NCBI GenBank assembly: GCA_014860665.1
Contig: JACZJI010000094.1
Coordinates: 1-37,503 of the forward strand
Origin: Bacteroidales bacterium
GTDB lineage: Bacteria; Bacteroidota; Bacteroidia; Bacteroidales; F082
Reading direction: 5' to 3'
Length of the DNA: 37,503 bases
Of this stretch, positions 1 to 7,087 are shown one piece after another; positions within the stretch are counted from its first letter, which is position 1, and each line of letters starts with the position of its first letter. Both the position numbers and the translations under genes were made by a program. A model generated the notes under the pieces. The model worked only from the letters and a program-made list of their open reading frames with translations. It made no database searches and was not told the DNA's origin.

Positions 1-83
1 GCTTTGACAATTTCCCGTTGGCTTTAACGATTTCCCAGGTGGCTTTGACAATTTCCCAAGTGGCTTTGACAATTTCCCGCCGG
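1..83. repeat. Tandem repeat, four copies of a 20-21 bp unit
   Basis: Four adjacent copies start at 1, 21, 42 and 63. Each begins GCTTTGACAATTTCCC, with two substitutions in copy 2, and ends in a variable 4-5 bp tail. The window starts inside or at the first copy, so the array may extend further left. The unit length is close to two helical turns. It lies in non-coding DNA. The function is unknown. Confidence 0.85.
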
Positions 84-315
84 GAAAAAGGCAAAGATCA
101 TCCGGCAGGAGTCAAAACCAACCTGAAATACTTCAGATACTGTCTGGAAAATTGCAAATATCACATGTCAAAAGGCATCGGACTTCCGTCCGGGAGTTAA
201 GATGATTAGGAAACGGGCGACGACAAGAGTCAATACATCAAAGAACGTGGTACAAAGCGTATGTCCCTTTTCCCTGAACAGGGTTTTCTCAGAGCCAACT
301 GTAGGGTTTTTTATT

Positions 316-360
316 GAGTGCCTAAAATTCATAAAGTGCCTAAAGTGCGCTAAAGTTATT
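316..360 (+). repeat. Phased GTGCCTAAAG-type dispersed motif (copy 1)
   Basis: GTGCCTAAA occurs at 318 and 336 and GTGCGCTAAA at 345, giving spacings of 18 and 9 bp. The words AAAATTCATAAA and GTGCGCTAAA recur, inverted, at 14788-14820. Related words occur at 20625-20676. All three places are intergenic. This looks like a small dispersed sequence family with helical phasing. I do not know its role. Confidence 0.6.
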
Positions 361-381
361 CTTTCGATATCTACCCCGGGC

Positions 382-596
382 GTCATTGCGGGGAGGATAT
401 CCTGAAATTTCGGGAAAGCGGTCTCTTTCACGGGAGATTCCTGCCCGCGCCGGGTTTTGATTAAGTTCGTTTAACTCTGAGCCGACTAGAAAAATTTAGT
501 TTTTGTCCGTTATTGAGAAGTCGGCGTGAGAGTCTTAGAATTTAACGCGTTTTTATAATGAGATTGCTACGCCGCTTTCGGGCGGCTCGCAATGAC
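382..596. repeat. Degenerate palindromic dispersed repeat with GTCATTGCG/CGCAATGAC ends
   Basis: GTCATTGCG at 382-390 is matched by its complement CGCAATGAC at 588-596. The right end, around 560-596, reads GAGATTGC ... GCAATGAC, the general form of GTCATTGCGAG-type intergenic repeats known from many bacterial genomes. Inside is an imperfect stem between 475-487 and 519-532 (core GCCGACT/AGTCGGC). A 37-bp block at 415-451 recurs at 2290-2326 with two mismatches. It is probably a decayed non-autonomous element; no transposase gene is present. Confidence 0.55.
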
Positions 597-610
597 AAGG
601 CTTTACTTCA

Positions 611-2050
611 CTACAGTTTTTTCTTCAAGGCTATTTCCTGAATATTCTTTTTTAGATTATTAAAACTGACAGGGCTGCCTAAATAAGAGTCCACAGGGCG
701 TGGCGCTTTTGTCTCCAGCACAACATGCTGCCTGTTCAACAATACATACCGTGGTATAAAGGTAATGGACAGATATTTGAGAAGCGGGGAATGGGAATCA
801 CCATACAACAAATATTGATTTTGTGTTATGTCTTCTTCTTTTGTTGCCTTTACCCAGGCCTTCTCGTCGGTATCTCTTGAGATATAAATGTACGCTATAT
901 TCATGTTGGCTAAATATTGTTTCGCCGGATGGGACCTTTCAATATCCATTCGACAGCCGCCGCACCAGCTGGCCCAAAAATCCATATACACCGCTTTTCC
1001 TTTGTAGCGGTCCAGCAGTTCTTTCAACGTGATCTTTTGGCTGCTATTGAACGATCTCAGATAAGTATGTTCCAGCACACTGTCAGGGAAAGGATGGCCC
1101 AGTTTTGAGTAATAGGTTTCAGCATTGTGGATATAACCCAGATATTGCGGATTGTGCACATATTCCGGAGCCTCCCTGATGGCATGCAATAATTCCTTCT
1201 GGTATCCGATTTGTTGTCCCAGGGCATAATCCCCGATCATGGCACTCAATAAAAATGCCCTGTCCTGGCCCGAGAAATGATGCATGATATTGGAATAAAC
1301 AGCATCAAAATGAGATAATGGCGCATCGTCAAAATAGCGTATGTTTTTATCGACCAAAGCGTCTTTATAAGATGGGGAAAATTCATTTTTTTCAGGAATG
1401 GCATCCTTTAAATAGCCGGAAGGCAGCTCTTTTAAAGAAAATAAATTCATGCTTACCGGAACGTACAATCTAACGACATAATCATTATCGATTTCTGCCT
1501 TTGCATAACGGATAAAGCTTTTTGAAACAGCATGATTCCGGATATAATACGTCAAAGAATCAAGTTGCCTTTTCTTGTAAGCCAGAAGCCCATTTTTATA
1601 TTGGTTCAAATCCATTCCTTTTTTATAATAGGGTTGATCTCTGGAAGCAAATGCCTTATTCATAAACTGTAGATAATTATACTGTGCTGCATTCTTTCCT
1701 GAGAATACCATTTTATATTGCCATTTGTTGGCACCGGGAATAATTTGAAAGGAGAGGGAATCTCCGGGCGTCACATAAAAGGTTCGGTCTCCATAATATC
1801 CAAACGGATAAAGTCTCACCAATTGAGGGCTTTGAACCCGCAGCTTTAATATAAAATGATTGTTCACCTTTGATACTATATTCTTTGCAGGAGGATTGAT
1901 ATCAGACATTCCAAAAGGGCTGATCTTATCATATGAGATCCGGGTAATGGTGGTATCCGCACTGGTTCCGTATAACACAGCGGTGTTTTGGGCGCATGCA
2001 AAAGAAGAAATCAGCGCAAGCGCTAAGGAAAGAAGGGTAATTTTTTTCAT
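611..2050 (-). CDS. TlpA-like thioredoxin-family disulfide reductase, exported
   Basis: A 479-residue protein. Residues 1-20 form a signal peptide (MKKITLLSLALALISSFACA), so it is exported to the periplasm; the Cys at 19 could also be lipidated, though the lipobox is poor. Residues 20-330 are a poorly conserved helical region typical of Bacteroidota TlpA-like proteins. The C-terminal third is a thioredoxin fold with FWASWCGGC, redox cysteines C363 and C366 in a CGGC motif. A cis-proline is plausible at FIPRYVL. TlpA/ResA proteins reduce disulfides on exported proteins or on apocytochrome c. The specific partner is not evident, because no cytochrome or sensor gene is adjacent. The start is the ATG that begins the signal peptide. 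The family call is firm; the substrate is unknown. Confidence 0.88.
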   Translation of the reverse strand: MKKITLLSLALALISSFACAQNTAVLYGTSADTTITRISYDKISPFGMSDINPPAKNIVSKVNNHFILKLRVQSPQLVRLYPFGYYGDRTFYVTPGDSLSFQIIPGANKWQYKMVFSGKNAAQYNYLQFMNKAFASRDQPYYKKGMDLNQYKNGLLAYKKRQLDSLTYYIRNHAVSKSFIRYAKAEIDNDYVVRLYVPVSMNLFSLKELPSGYLKDAIPEKNEFSPSYKDALVDKNIRYFDDAPLSHFDAVYSNIMHHFSGQDRAFLLSAMIGDYALGQQIGYQKELLHAIREAPEYVHNPQYLGYIHNAETYYSKLGHPFPDSVLEHTYLRSFNSSQKITLKELLDRYKGKAVYMDFWASWCGGCRMDIERSHPAKQYLANMNIAYIYISRDTDEKAWVKATKEEDITQNQYLLYGDSHSPLLKYLSITFIPRYVLLNRQHVVLETKAPRPVDSYLGSPVSFNNLKKNIQEIALKKKL

Positions 2051-2134
2051 GATGGGTGTGGTTTAAATAATAATTCGGTTGTTTTCTTGGTTTTCAATGG
2101 GTGAAAATATTGGCTGTCAGGCCTTCAATTTTCA

Positions 2135-2142
2135 CAAACCTA
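2135..2142 (-). promoter_or_regulatory. Candidate -7 element (TAGGTTTG) for the TlpA-like gene
   Basis: Read on the minus strand this is TAGGTTTG, matching the Bacteroidota TAnnTTTG -7 consensus. It sits about 85 bp upstream of the ATG at 2050. No clear TTTG -33 partner is visible at 19 bp, so this rests on one box only. Confidence 0.35.
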
Positions 2143-2289
2143 GGAAATAAATAAATTTTAACCTTCTCAACGCAAGGATTCCGTTAAATGTTTAACAATT
2201 TTTAACAGTGTGGCATTTACCAAAGTCATCTATCAATGTTGACCCCATCTTGGGGAGGTGACCGACGAAACCTGTCCCAATCTATTGGA

Positions 2290-2326
2290 AAAGCGATCTC
2301 TTTCACGGGAGATTCCTGCCCGCACC
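2290..2326. repeat. Second copy of the 37-bp dispersed block
   Basis: This matches 415-451 at 35 of 37 positions (core TCTCTTTCACGGGAGATTCC). TCTC and GAGA inside it can pair as a short hairpin. It abuts the stop codon of the Sel1-repeat gene, so it could also serve as a 3' end structure for that transcript. Confidence 0.75.
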
Positions 2327-2327
2327 G

Positions 2328-3557
2328 CTATTTTTTAAGTTCCTTTTTACCCAACGTTTTCTGGTCTTTTTGATTGATTTTATAAGCTTTGTTCAACCAA
2401 TAGTTGGCTTCTTTTTTATCTATTGAAGTTCCTGTTCCATAATAATACAGAAGAGCAAGCATGTGTTGAGCTTCTGTATTGCCTTGTACTGCGCTTTTCT
2501 TTGCCCAGTAAAAAGCCTTTTCCGGATCTTTTAATGTCGCTTCACCTGCCCCATACATCCTGGCCAGCTCGTATTGAGCGTCCGCAATTCCTTGTGCTGC
2601 GCTTTTTCTGAACCAATAAAAGGCTTTAATAGAGTCCCTGGGTATTCCTTCTCCGTAACTGTACATTTTAGCAAGCCTGTACTGAGCATCTGCAGATCCT
2701 TGTTCTGCGCTATATGAATACCAGTATAATGCTTTGTTCGGATCTTTTGGAGCGCCATCACCTTTAGCATACATAAGACCAAGTTTGTACTGAGCTTGTG
2801 AATCACCTTGAGATGCACTTTTATTGTACCAGTACAATGCTTTACTGAAATTTTTAGAAACTCCCAAGCCTTTAGTATATAGATTGCCAAGCATATATTG
2901 AGCACTTGAATTGCCCTCTTCTGCGCTTTTTCTTGACCAGTAAAAAGCTTGGGTAAAATCTTTTGATGTTCCTATTCCGTAATAATAATATTGAGCAAGC
3001 AAAAATTGTCCTTTTGCAAAATTCTGCGCTGCACTTTTTCGTACCCAGAAAAAAGATTTATTTAAATCTTTTGTTGTTCCTTCTCCTTTTGTGTACAAAA
3101 TAGCCAGCATTACTTGTGCCAATGCATAACCGTGCTCAGCACTCTTTTTATACCAATTAAAAGTTTCTTTAAAATCCTCCGGAGTCCTGCTTCCGTTGTA
3201 ATAATACATGTAACCGATACGATATTCGGCTTGAGGGTAACCTTGTTTTGCGCTTTTCATATACCAGTAAAAAGCCTGGCTATAATCTTTTGGTGTCCCT
3301 GCACCGTAATAATACATATTAGCTAATGCATATTGTGCCAGGTTAATGCCTTTTTCAGCACTTTTTCCAAACCAGTAAAAAGCTTTTGCGGTATCGCATT
3401 TCAAGTCTTGACCTTTTAAATACTTTTTAGCTAAATCAAATTGGGCAATTGAATCTCCATTTTTAGCTTTTTCTATTAAGGAATCTAAACTTTGCCCATT
3501 GAATATGGCAGGAAGTAATACAAAAATGGAAAAGAAAAGAAATATTGATTTTCTCAT
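2328..3557 (-). CDS. Sel1-repeat (SLR) exported protein, ten tandem repeats
   Basis: A 409-residue protein. Residues 1-22 form a signal peptide (MRKSIFLFFSIFVLLPAIFNG). From about residue 35 to 395 there are ten near-perfect 36-residue Sel1-like repeats of the form AQYxLAxxYxxGxGxxKDxxKAFYWxxKSAxQG. SLR proteins fold as alpha-helical superhelices and act as scaffolds for protein-protein contacts. In bacteria they are often involved in envelope signalling or host interaction, but no enzyme motif is present. The repeats are also visible as a 108-bp DNA periodicity, so the copy number may vary between strains. One helix-A position varies (repeat 3 carries an extra residue, YNGSRTPED). It is preceded by a 297-bp gene-free stretch. 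The partner is unknown. Confidence 0.9.
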   Translation of the reverse strand: MRKSIFLFFSIFVLLPAIFNGQSLDSLIEKAKNGDSIAQFDLAKKYLKGQDLKCDTAKAFYWFGKSAEKGINLAQYALANMYYYGAGTPKDYSQAFYWYMKSAKQGYPQAEYRIGYMYYYNGSRTPEDFKETFNWYKKSAEHGYALAQVMLAILYTKGEGTTKDLNKSFFWVRKSAAQNFAKGQFLLAQYYYYGIGTSKDFTQAFYWSRKSAEEGNSSAQYMLGNLYTKGLGVSKNFSKALYWYNKSASQGDSQAQYKLGLMYAKGDGAPKDPNKALYWYSYSAEQGSADAQYRLAKMYSYGEGIPRDSIKAFYWFRKSAAQGIADAQYELARMYGAGEATLKDPEKAFYWAKKSAVQGNTEAQHMLALLYYYGTGTSIDKKEANYWLNKAYKINQKDQKTLGKKELKK

Positions 3558-3810
3558 AAAAAGAAGATTTTTAAGAGTTAAATGAATTAGATTCTTATTT
3601 TATGTTAATCAGATCATTATATCCTAAATTACTTTTCTTAAGTCAGATGAAAATTATTCCTTGTTCACTTGGCGAATCGATAATTTAAACTGTTTGGACA
3701 AGTTTTTGGTTTTTACACCCCGCAAGTTAAAAAATTATTGTAAATGTTGGTGATATGGGTTTTTTCCTTGAGATATGGGTGTCGGCTGTTCCCATGTCCA
3801 ATACATTTTT

Positions 3811-3818
3811 TACTTTTG
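3811..3818 (+). promoter_or_regulatory. Candidate -7 element (TACTTTTG) for the 68-residue gene
   Basis: TACTTTTG fits TAnnTTTG and lies 36 bp before the ATG at 3855, giving a short untranslated leader. The -33 region is weak (TGTTC). Two direct copies of GATATGGGT at 3752-3760 and 3772-3780, 20 bp apart, lie upstream and could be an operator. The rest of 3558-3854 shows nothing recognisable. Confidence 0.45.
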
Positions 3819-3854
3819 AGCCTGTTGAAAATAAAGAGCAGACAAAAATAAACC

Positions 3855-4061
3855 ATGCGCAATACCACCAAACTGAAAATACTGCTTCAGAAATATACAG
3901 TTTCACTCAACACGGATGATGATGCGGTATTTAAGTTGCGCCTCACCGATAAAGACAGAGGCACCATGCAGGATTTCGAAGGAGCTTCTTACAGCATCGT
4001 CCTGGCAAAGGCATACAGTTATTTGCTAAAGGTGCTGAAGAATCCCATAGAGTACGAATAG
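3855..4061 (+). CDS. Small conserved-looking hypothetical protein (68 aa)
   Basis: I do not recognise a family. The product is 68 residues, mixed charge, with no signal peptide or membrane segment. It looks like a small alpha/beta fold: KLKILLQKYTVSLN, then VFKLRLTDKD, then a helix SIVLAKAYSYLLKVLKNP. Support for it being real comes from a TAnnTTTG box 36 bp upstream, a sensible base composition, and a hairpin with flanking A/T tracts immediately downstream (4064-4100). It is convergent with the aminotransferase gene. The function is unknown. Confidence 0.55.
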   Translation: MRNTTKLKILLQKYTVSLNTDDDAVFKLRLTDKDRGTMQDFEGASYSIVLAKAYSYLLKVLKNPIEYE

Positions 4062-4063
4062 TT

Positions 4064-4100
4064 TTCTTTTCTTCCCGGTTTGTTCGGGTTTAGAAAAAAG
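4064..4100. terminator. Bidirectional terminator between convergent genes
   Basis: The stem CCCG (4074-4077) / CGGG (4085-4088) has a 7-nt loop and is extended by a T-rich left arm and an A-rich right arm that partly pair. The tracts give a U run in both directions. It sits between the stop at 4061 and the opposing stop at 4108. Confidence 0.55.
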
Positions 4101-4107
4101 TGAAAAA

Positions 4108-5334
4108 TTACAAAGCTTCTTTCAACCCTTCGATCAACTGATCAATTTCCTCCATCGAAGTGTAATGTATGAAAGAAATCCGCAATACACCCGGATTTGC
4201 GGGGATGTTCATATCCAGTAGGGGCCGAACAGCATAAAAATTACCCATGCCTGTCATTAGTTTGTGCTTTGTTAAAACGGCATACACTTCTTCGATGCTC
4301 TTGTTTTTCGGAATGATGGAGACAATGGGGGCACGGTTTTCTGCTTGTTCAGGACCTACAATCCGAACGTCATCGCGCGATCTTAAAAAATTCAGGAGGT
4401 GCTCCAGCAGTTCTTTTTCATGCTCTTGAAACAATTTGTTTAATGCTTTGTTTCTTCGTGCGGGGGTGGCTTCGCTTTTAAAATGATGTTCATACACGGC
4501 ATCAAAATAATCAAGAATGCCACTGGCTGCTGCAATCTGTGCGTGATCGGGACCGGCGGGGACCAGCATGCTCCGTGTTATGCCTTCTTTGAAAAAGTGC
4601 GACTGGTTTTCCATCTTTCCGATCAGGTCTTTATTCACGTACATGACACCCAGGTGCGGGCCAAAGGTTTTATAGGTTGAAAACAGATAAATATCTGTTC
4701 CCAGGTCTTTGATATCCGGAAAACCATGAGGTGCCATTCCTACGCCGTCGACCACAGAAAGTGCCCCGTGTTCATGCGCCTTTCGGGTGATTTCCTTCAC
4801 GGGATTTATATAGCCGATAATGTTGGAACAGTGCGGATAGGCTACCATTTTAGTCTTGTCGGAAAATAAACGATCCAAATCATCCGCAGAGAGCATCCCA
4901 GTTTCCGGGTTTACATGCCATTCTATCACTTTGATGCCGCGGTGGGCTAACCTTCTCCATGCACCTGCATTGGCTTCGTGATCCTGACACGATACAATGA
5001 TCTCGTCGCCTTCGTTCCACATAGGACGCATGGCATGGGCCAGCACATATACATTTTGTGTGGTGGAAGGACCGAAATGAATTTCCGTTTCATCTGCATT
5101 CAGGTAATCGGCCATGCGTTTGTAGGAACCATCCATCAGTTCTCCCGCCAGTGCCGAAGCCGGATAAGGATAGTGGGGTTGCACTTTGTTTTTTGTGTAG
5201 AAGTTGGTGAGACGGTCAACCACCTGCTGACAAGGATAAGATCCCCCGGCATTTTCGAAAAAAGCCCAGCCTTTCAGTGCCGGTTCGGAGAATTCTGTGA
5301 ATTGAGAGCGAATAAAATTTAAATCAAGTTTCAT
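4108..5334 (-). CDS. Class V aminotransferase, cysteine-desulfurase-like (VC1184/TIGR01976-type)
   Basis: A 408-residue PLP enzyme of the fold-type I aminotransferase class V family. Visible motifs are the substrate/PLP pocket CQDHEANAGAW (H119), VVDGVGMAPHG (D196, H203) and the Schiff-base lysine K222 in STYKTFGPH. Where SufS/CsdA carry the catalytic cysteine loop (GHHCAQ), this protein reads GMGNFYAVRPL with no cysteine. It is therefore unlikely to be a true persulfide-forming desulfurase. It resembles the cysteine-desulfurase-like subfamily typified by Vibrio VC1184, whose reaction is not established. It starts 11 bp after the stop of the NAD(P)HX repair gene, so the two are probably co-transcribed. 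The substrate is unknown; a beta-eliminating or transaminating role is possible. Confidence 0.85.
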   Translation of the reverse strand: MKLDLNFIRSQFTEFSEPALKGWAFFENAGGSYPCQQVVDRLTNFYTKNKVQPHYPYPASALAGELMDGSYKRMADYLNADETEIHFGPSTTQNVYVLAHAMRPMWNEGDEIIVSCQDHEANAGAWRRLAHRGIKVIEWHVNPETGMLSADDLDRLFSDKTKMVAYPHCSNIIGYINPVKEITRKAHEHGALSVVDGVGMAPHGFPDIKDLGTDIYLFSTYKTFGPHLGVMYVNKDLIGKMENQSHFFKEGITRSMLVPAGPDHAQIAAASGILDYFDAVYEHHFKSEATPARRNKALNKLFQEHEKELLEHLLNFLRSRDDVRIVGPEQAENRAPIVSIIPKNKSIEEVYAVLTKHKLMTGMGNFYAVRPLLDMNIPANPGVLRISFIHYTSMEEIDQLIEGLKEAL

Positions 5335-5345
5335 AGTTTATTAGT

Positions 5346-6857
5346 TTACTGTATAAGTCTGTGAAAAGCTTTCCCCAAATTCATAGTGATATCTCCTGCA
5401 ATCAAGCTCTCTTCTGAATTTTTCTCTGCAGCAATATCTCCGGCACTTCCGTGAAGGTAAACACCCAGCAGTGCAGCGTGAATGGGCGAATAATTCTGTG
5501 CCAGCAGTCCTGTTATGATGCCCGTCAGCACATCGCCGCTACCGGCAGTGGCCATGCCGGGATTACCCGTAGAATTGAAATAACACCGGCCATCAGGCAG
5601 GCAGATACTTGTGTTAGCACCTTTTAACACCAGGATAACCTGAAACTTTTTGCAAAAGCTGCGTGCCAGGTCCATTTTTTCAAAATCGTTCTTCCAGGTC
5701 CCGGCCAGACGTTCAAATTCTTTGGGATGCGGTGTCAGGATACTGTTGGGAGGTAAAAAGGACAGCCAGGTTTTGTTTTCTGCCAGAATACCCAAAGCAT
5801 CTGCATCAATCACCATCGGACGACGGTATTCCTGAATCAATAATTTCATGGCAGTTTGTGACTGGCTCTCTTTCCCCATTCCCGGCCCAATTCCGATGAC
5901 ATTATAAGTTGAGAGGTCGGGAACTTCAGTAAAGTAATAATCGTTGCGGTCGATACTGATCATGGCTTCAGGCAGGGCGGTCTGCATGATGGGATAGCCT
6001 ACTTTCGGAACATGCACGTGCAACAAACCCGTTCCTGAGCGAAGACATGCATGCGCAGCAAGGATGGCTGCGCCCATTTTCCCGTACCCACCGGCAATAA
6101 GCAATGCATGGCCATAAGTGCCCTTATGAGAAAATTTGGCTCGTGGTTTAATTAACTGCTCCACGTCTTGTTTCAGCAGAAAGAAATTATCTACTTCAAC
6201 ATCTTCAATAAAGTCGGGATGTAATCCGATATCCAGTACATACCATTCTCCAACATACTGGTCGTTTTCGGGGAGAAGGAAAGCGTATTTTGGAAACTGA
6301 AATGTCAGTGTGTAGTCGGCCTGGAGTATATTACCATGACTTTCCCGGCTGGTTTGGTCGGCATTGAGCCCTGAAGGAATATCAATGGCAATCTTTACGG
6401 CAGGGGACTGGTTCATCAGTTGAATGACTTTCGCAGTCAACCCTTCCAATGGCCGTGTCAATCCCGACCCGAACAGGGCATCTACAATAATGTCGTCTTC
6501 TTCTATCCCGGGAAAATCTTCTTCCATTTCCAGATCGAACAAAGTATCATGCGACATTTCGAGGTAGCGATTATAGTTTTCGGCAAAACTGGCAGAGTAT
6601 GTTTTAGAATACCTTACTACATAGGCAAACACCTCATAACCTGCATCCGTCAGCATTCTGGCAAGCGCCATTCCGTCGCCTCCGTTGTTTCCCAATCCCG
6701 CAAACACAAAAATCCGTTGCGAAACATCCACCTGCTTTTTAATCCATTTAAACAGCTTTCGGGTGGCCCGTTCCATTAAATCAATATCAGCAATAGGTTC
6801 ATTTTCTATGGTGTAGGCATCGGCTTCCCTGATTTTGTCTATGGGTAATATTTTCAT
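5346..6857 (-). CDS. nnrD: Bifunctional NAD(P)HX epimerase / ADP-dependent NAD(P)HX dehydratase
   Basis: A 503-residue fusion, the usual bacterial length. The N-terminal YjeF_N epimerase domain (about 1-215) carries AGLGNNGGDGMALARML near residues 53-69. The C-terminal ribokinase-like YjeF_C dehydratase domain (about 235-503) carries KGTYGHALLIAGGYGKMGAA, then GIGPGMG, and the nucleotide-site TAGSGDVLTGIITGLL. It repairs NADH and NADPH that have been hydrated to the inactive NAD(P)HX forms: the epimerase interconverts R and S forms and the dehydratase restores the cofactor using ADP or ATP. It is cytoplasmic. It heads a two-gene minus-strand unit with the aminotransferase and is divergent from the ABC-F gene. 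A TAnnTTTG box lies about 65 bp upstream. The symbol nnr or nnrED is also used for fused forms. Confidence 0.95.
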   Translation of the reverse strand: MKILPIDKIREADAYTIENEPIADIDLMERATRKLFKWIKKQVDVSQRIFVFAGLGNNGGDGMALARMLTDAGYEVFAYVVRYSKTYSASFAENYNRYLEMSHDTLFDLEMEEDFPGIEEDDIIVDALFGSGLTRPLEGLTAKVIQLMNQSPAVKIAIDIPSGLNADQTSRESHGNILQADYTLTFQFPKYAFLLPENDQYVGEWYVLDIGLHPDFIEDVEVDNFFLLKQDVEQLIKPRAKFSHKGTYGHALLIAGGYGKMGAAILAAHACLRSGTGLLHVHVPKVGYPIMQTALPEAMISIDRNDYYFTEVPDLSTYNVIGIGPGMGKESQSQTAMKLLIQEYRRPMVIDADALGILAENKTWLSFLPPNSILTPHPKEFERLAGTWKNDFEKMDLARSFCKKFQVILVLKGANTSICLPDGRCYFNSTGNPGMATAGSGDVLTGIITGLLAQNYSPIHAALLGVYLHGSAGDIAAEKNSEESLIAGDITMNLGKAFHRLIQ

Positions 6858-6923
6858 GGCTGAAGATTTTAACAGGATAATTTCAATCCCTTTTCAGTTT
6901 ATATCTCAATCTGTTTTGCAGTC

Positions 6924-6931
6924 CAAATTTA
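6924..6931 (-). promoter_or_regulatory. Candidate -7 element (TAAATTTG) for the NAD(P)HX repair gene
   Basis: Minus-strand TAAATTTG matches the Bacteroidota -7 consensus and would give a leader of about 60 nt. There is no clear -33 TTTG. Confidence 0.4.
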
Positions 6932-7009
6932 AAGATTATCTGTCGAAATCGGGATTTGGAATGGTAAATATTCATTTAAGGATTTATTCCCAAACCTGAA
7001 AGGAATGGC

Positions 7010-7017
7010 TACCTTTG
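7010..7017 (+). promoter_or_regulatory. Candidate -7 element (TACCTTTG) for the ABC-F gene
   Basis: TACCTTTG fits TAnnTTTG. Transcription would start near 7023, leaving a 65-nt leader before the ATG at 7088. The -33 position is T-rich but not TTTG. Confidence 0.45.
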
Positions 7018-7087
7018 CACGGATTTGGGAAAACCGGGGTGTTTTCCATTGTAAATCATCAAAATTGGTTCCAATACTGATCATTAT

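Noticed and set aside
168..431. Minus-strand ORF of 87 codons in the left intergenic region
   Set aside because: It runs through the dispersed repeat, has no recognisable family or promoter, and reads as low-quality sequence. I treat 1-610 as gene-free.
2531..2905. Minus-strand ORF of 124 codons inside the Sel1 gene
   Set aside because: It is an alternate frame kept open by the 108-bp repeat periodicity of the real Sel1 frame.
3558..3854. Riboswitch or structured RNA upstream of the small gene
   Set aside because: I saw only short direct repeats (GATATGGGT twice) and a promoter box, with no stable multi-helix fold by eye.
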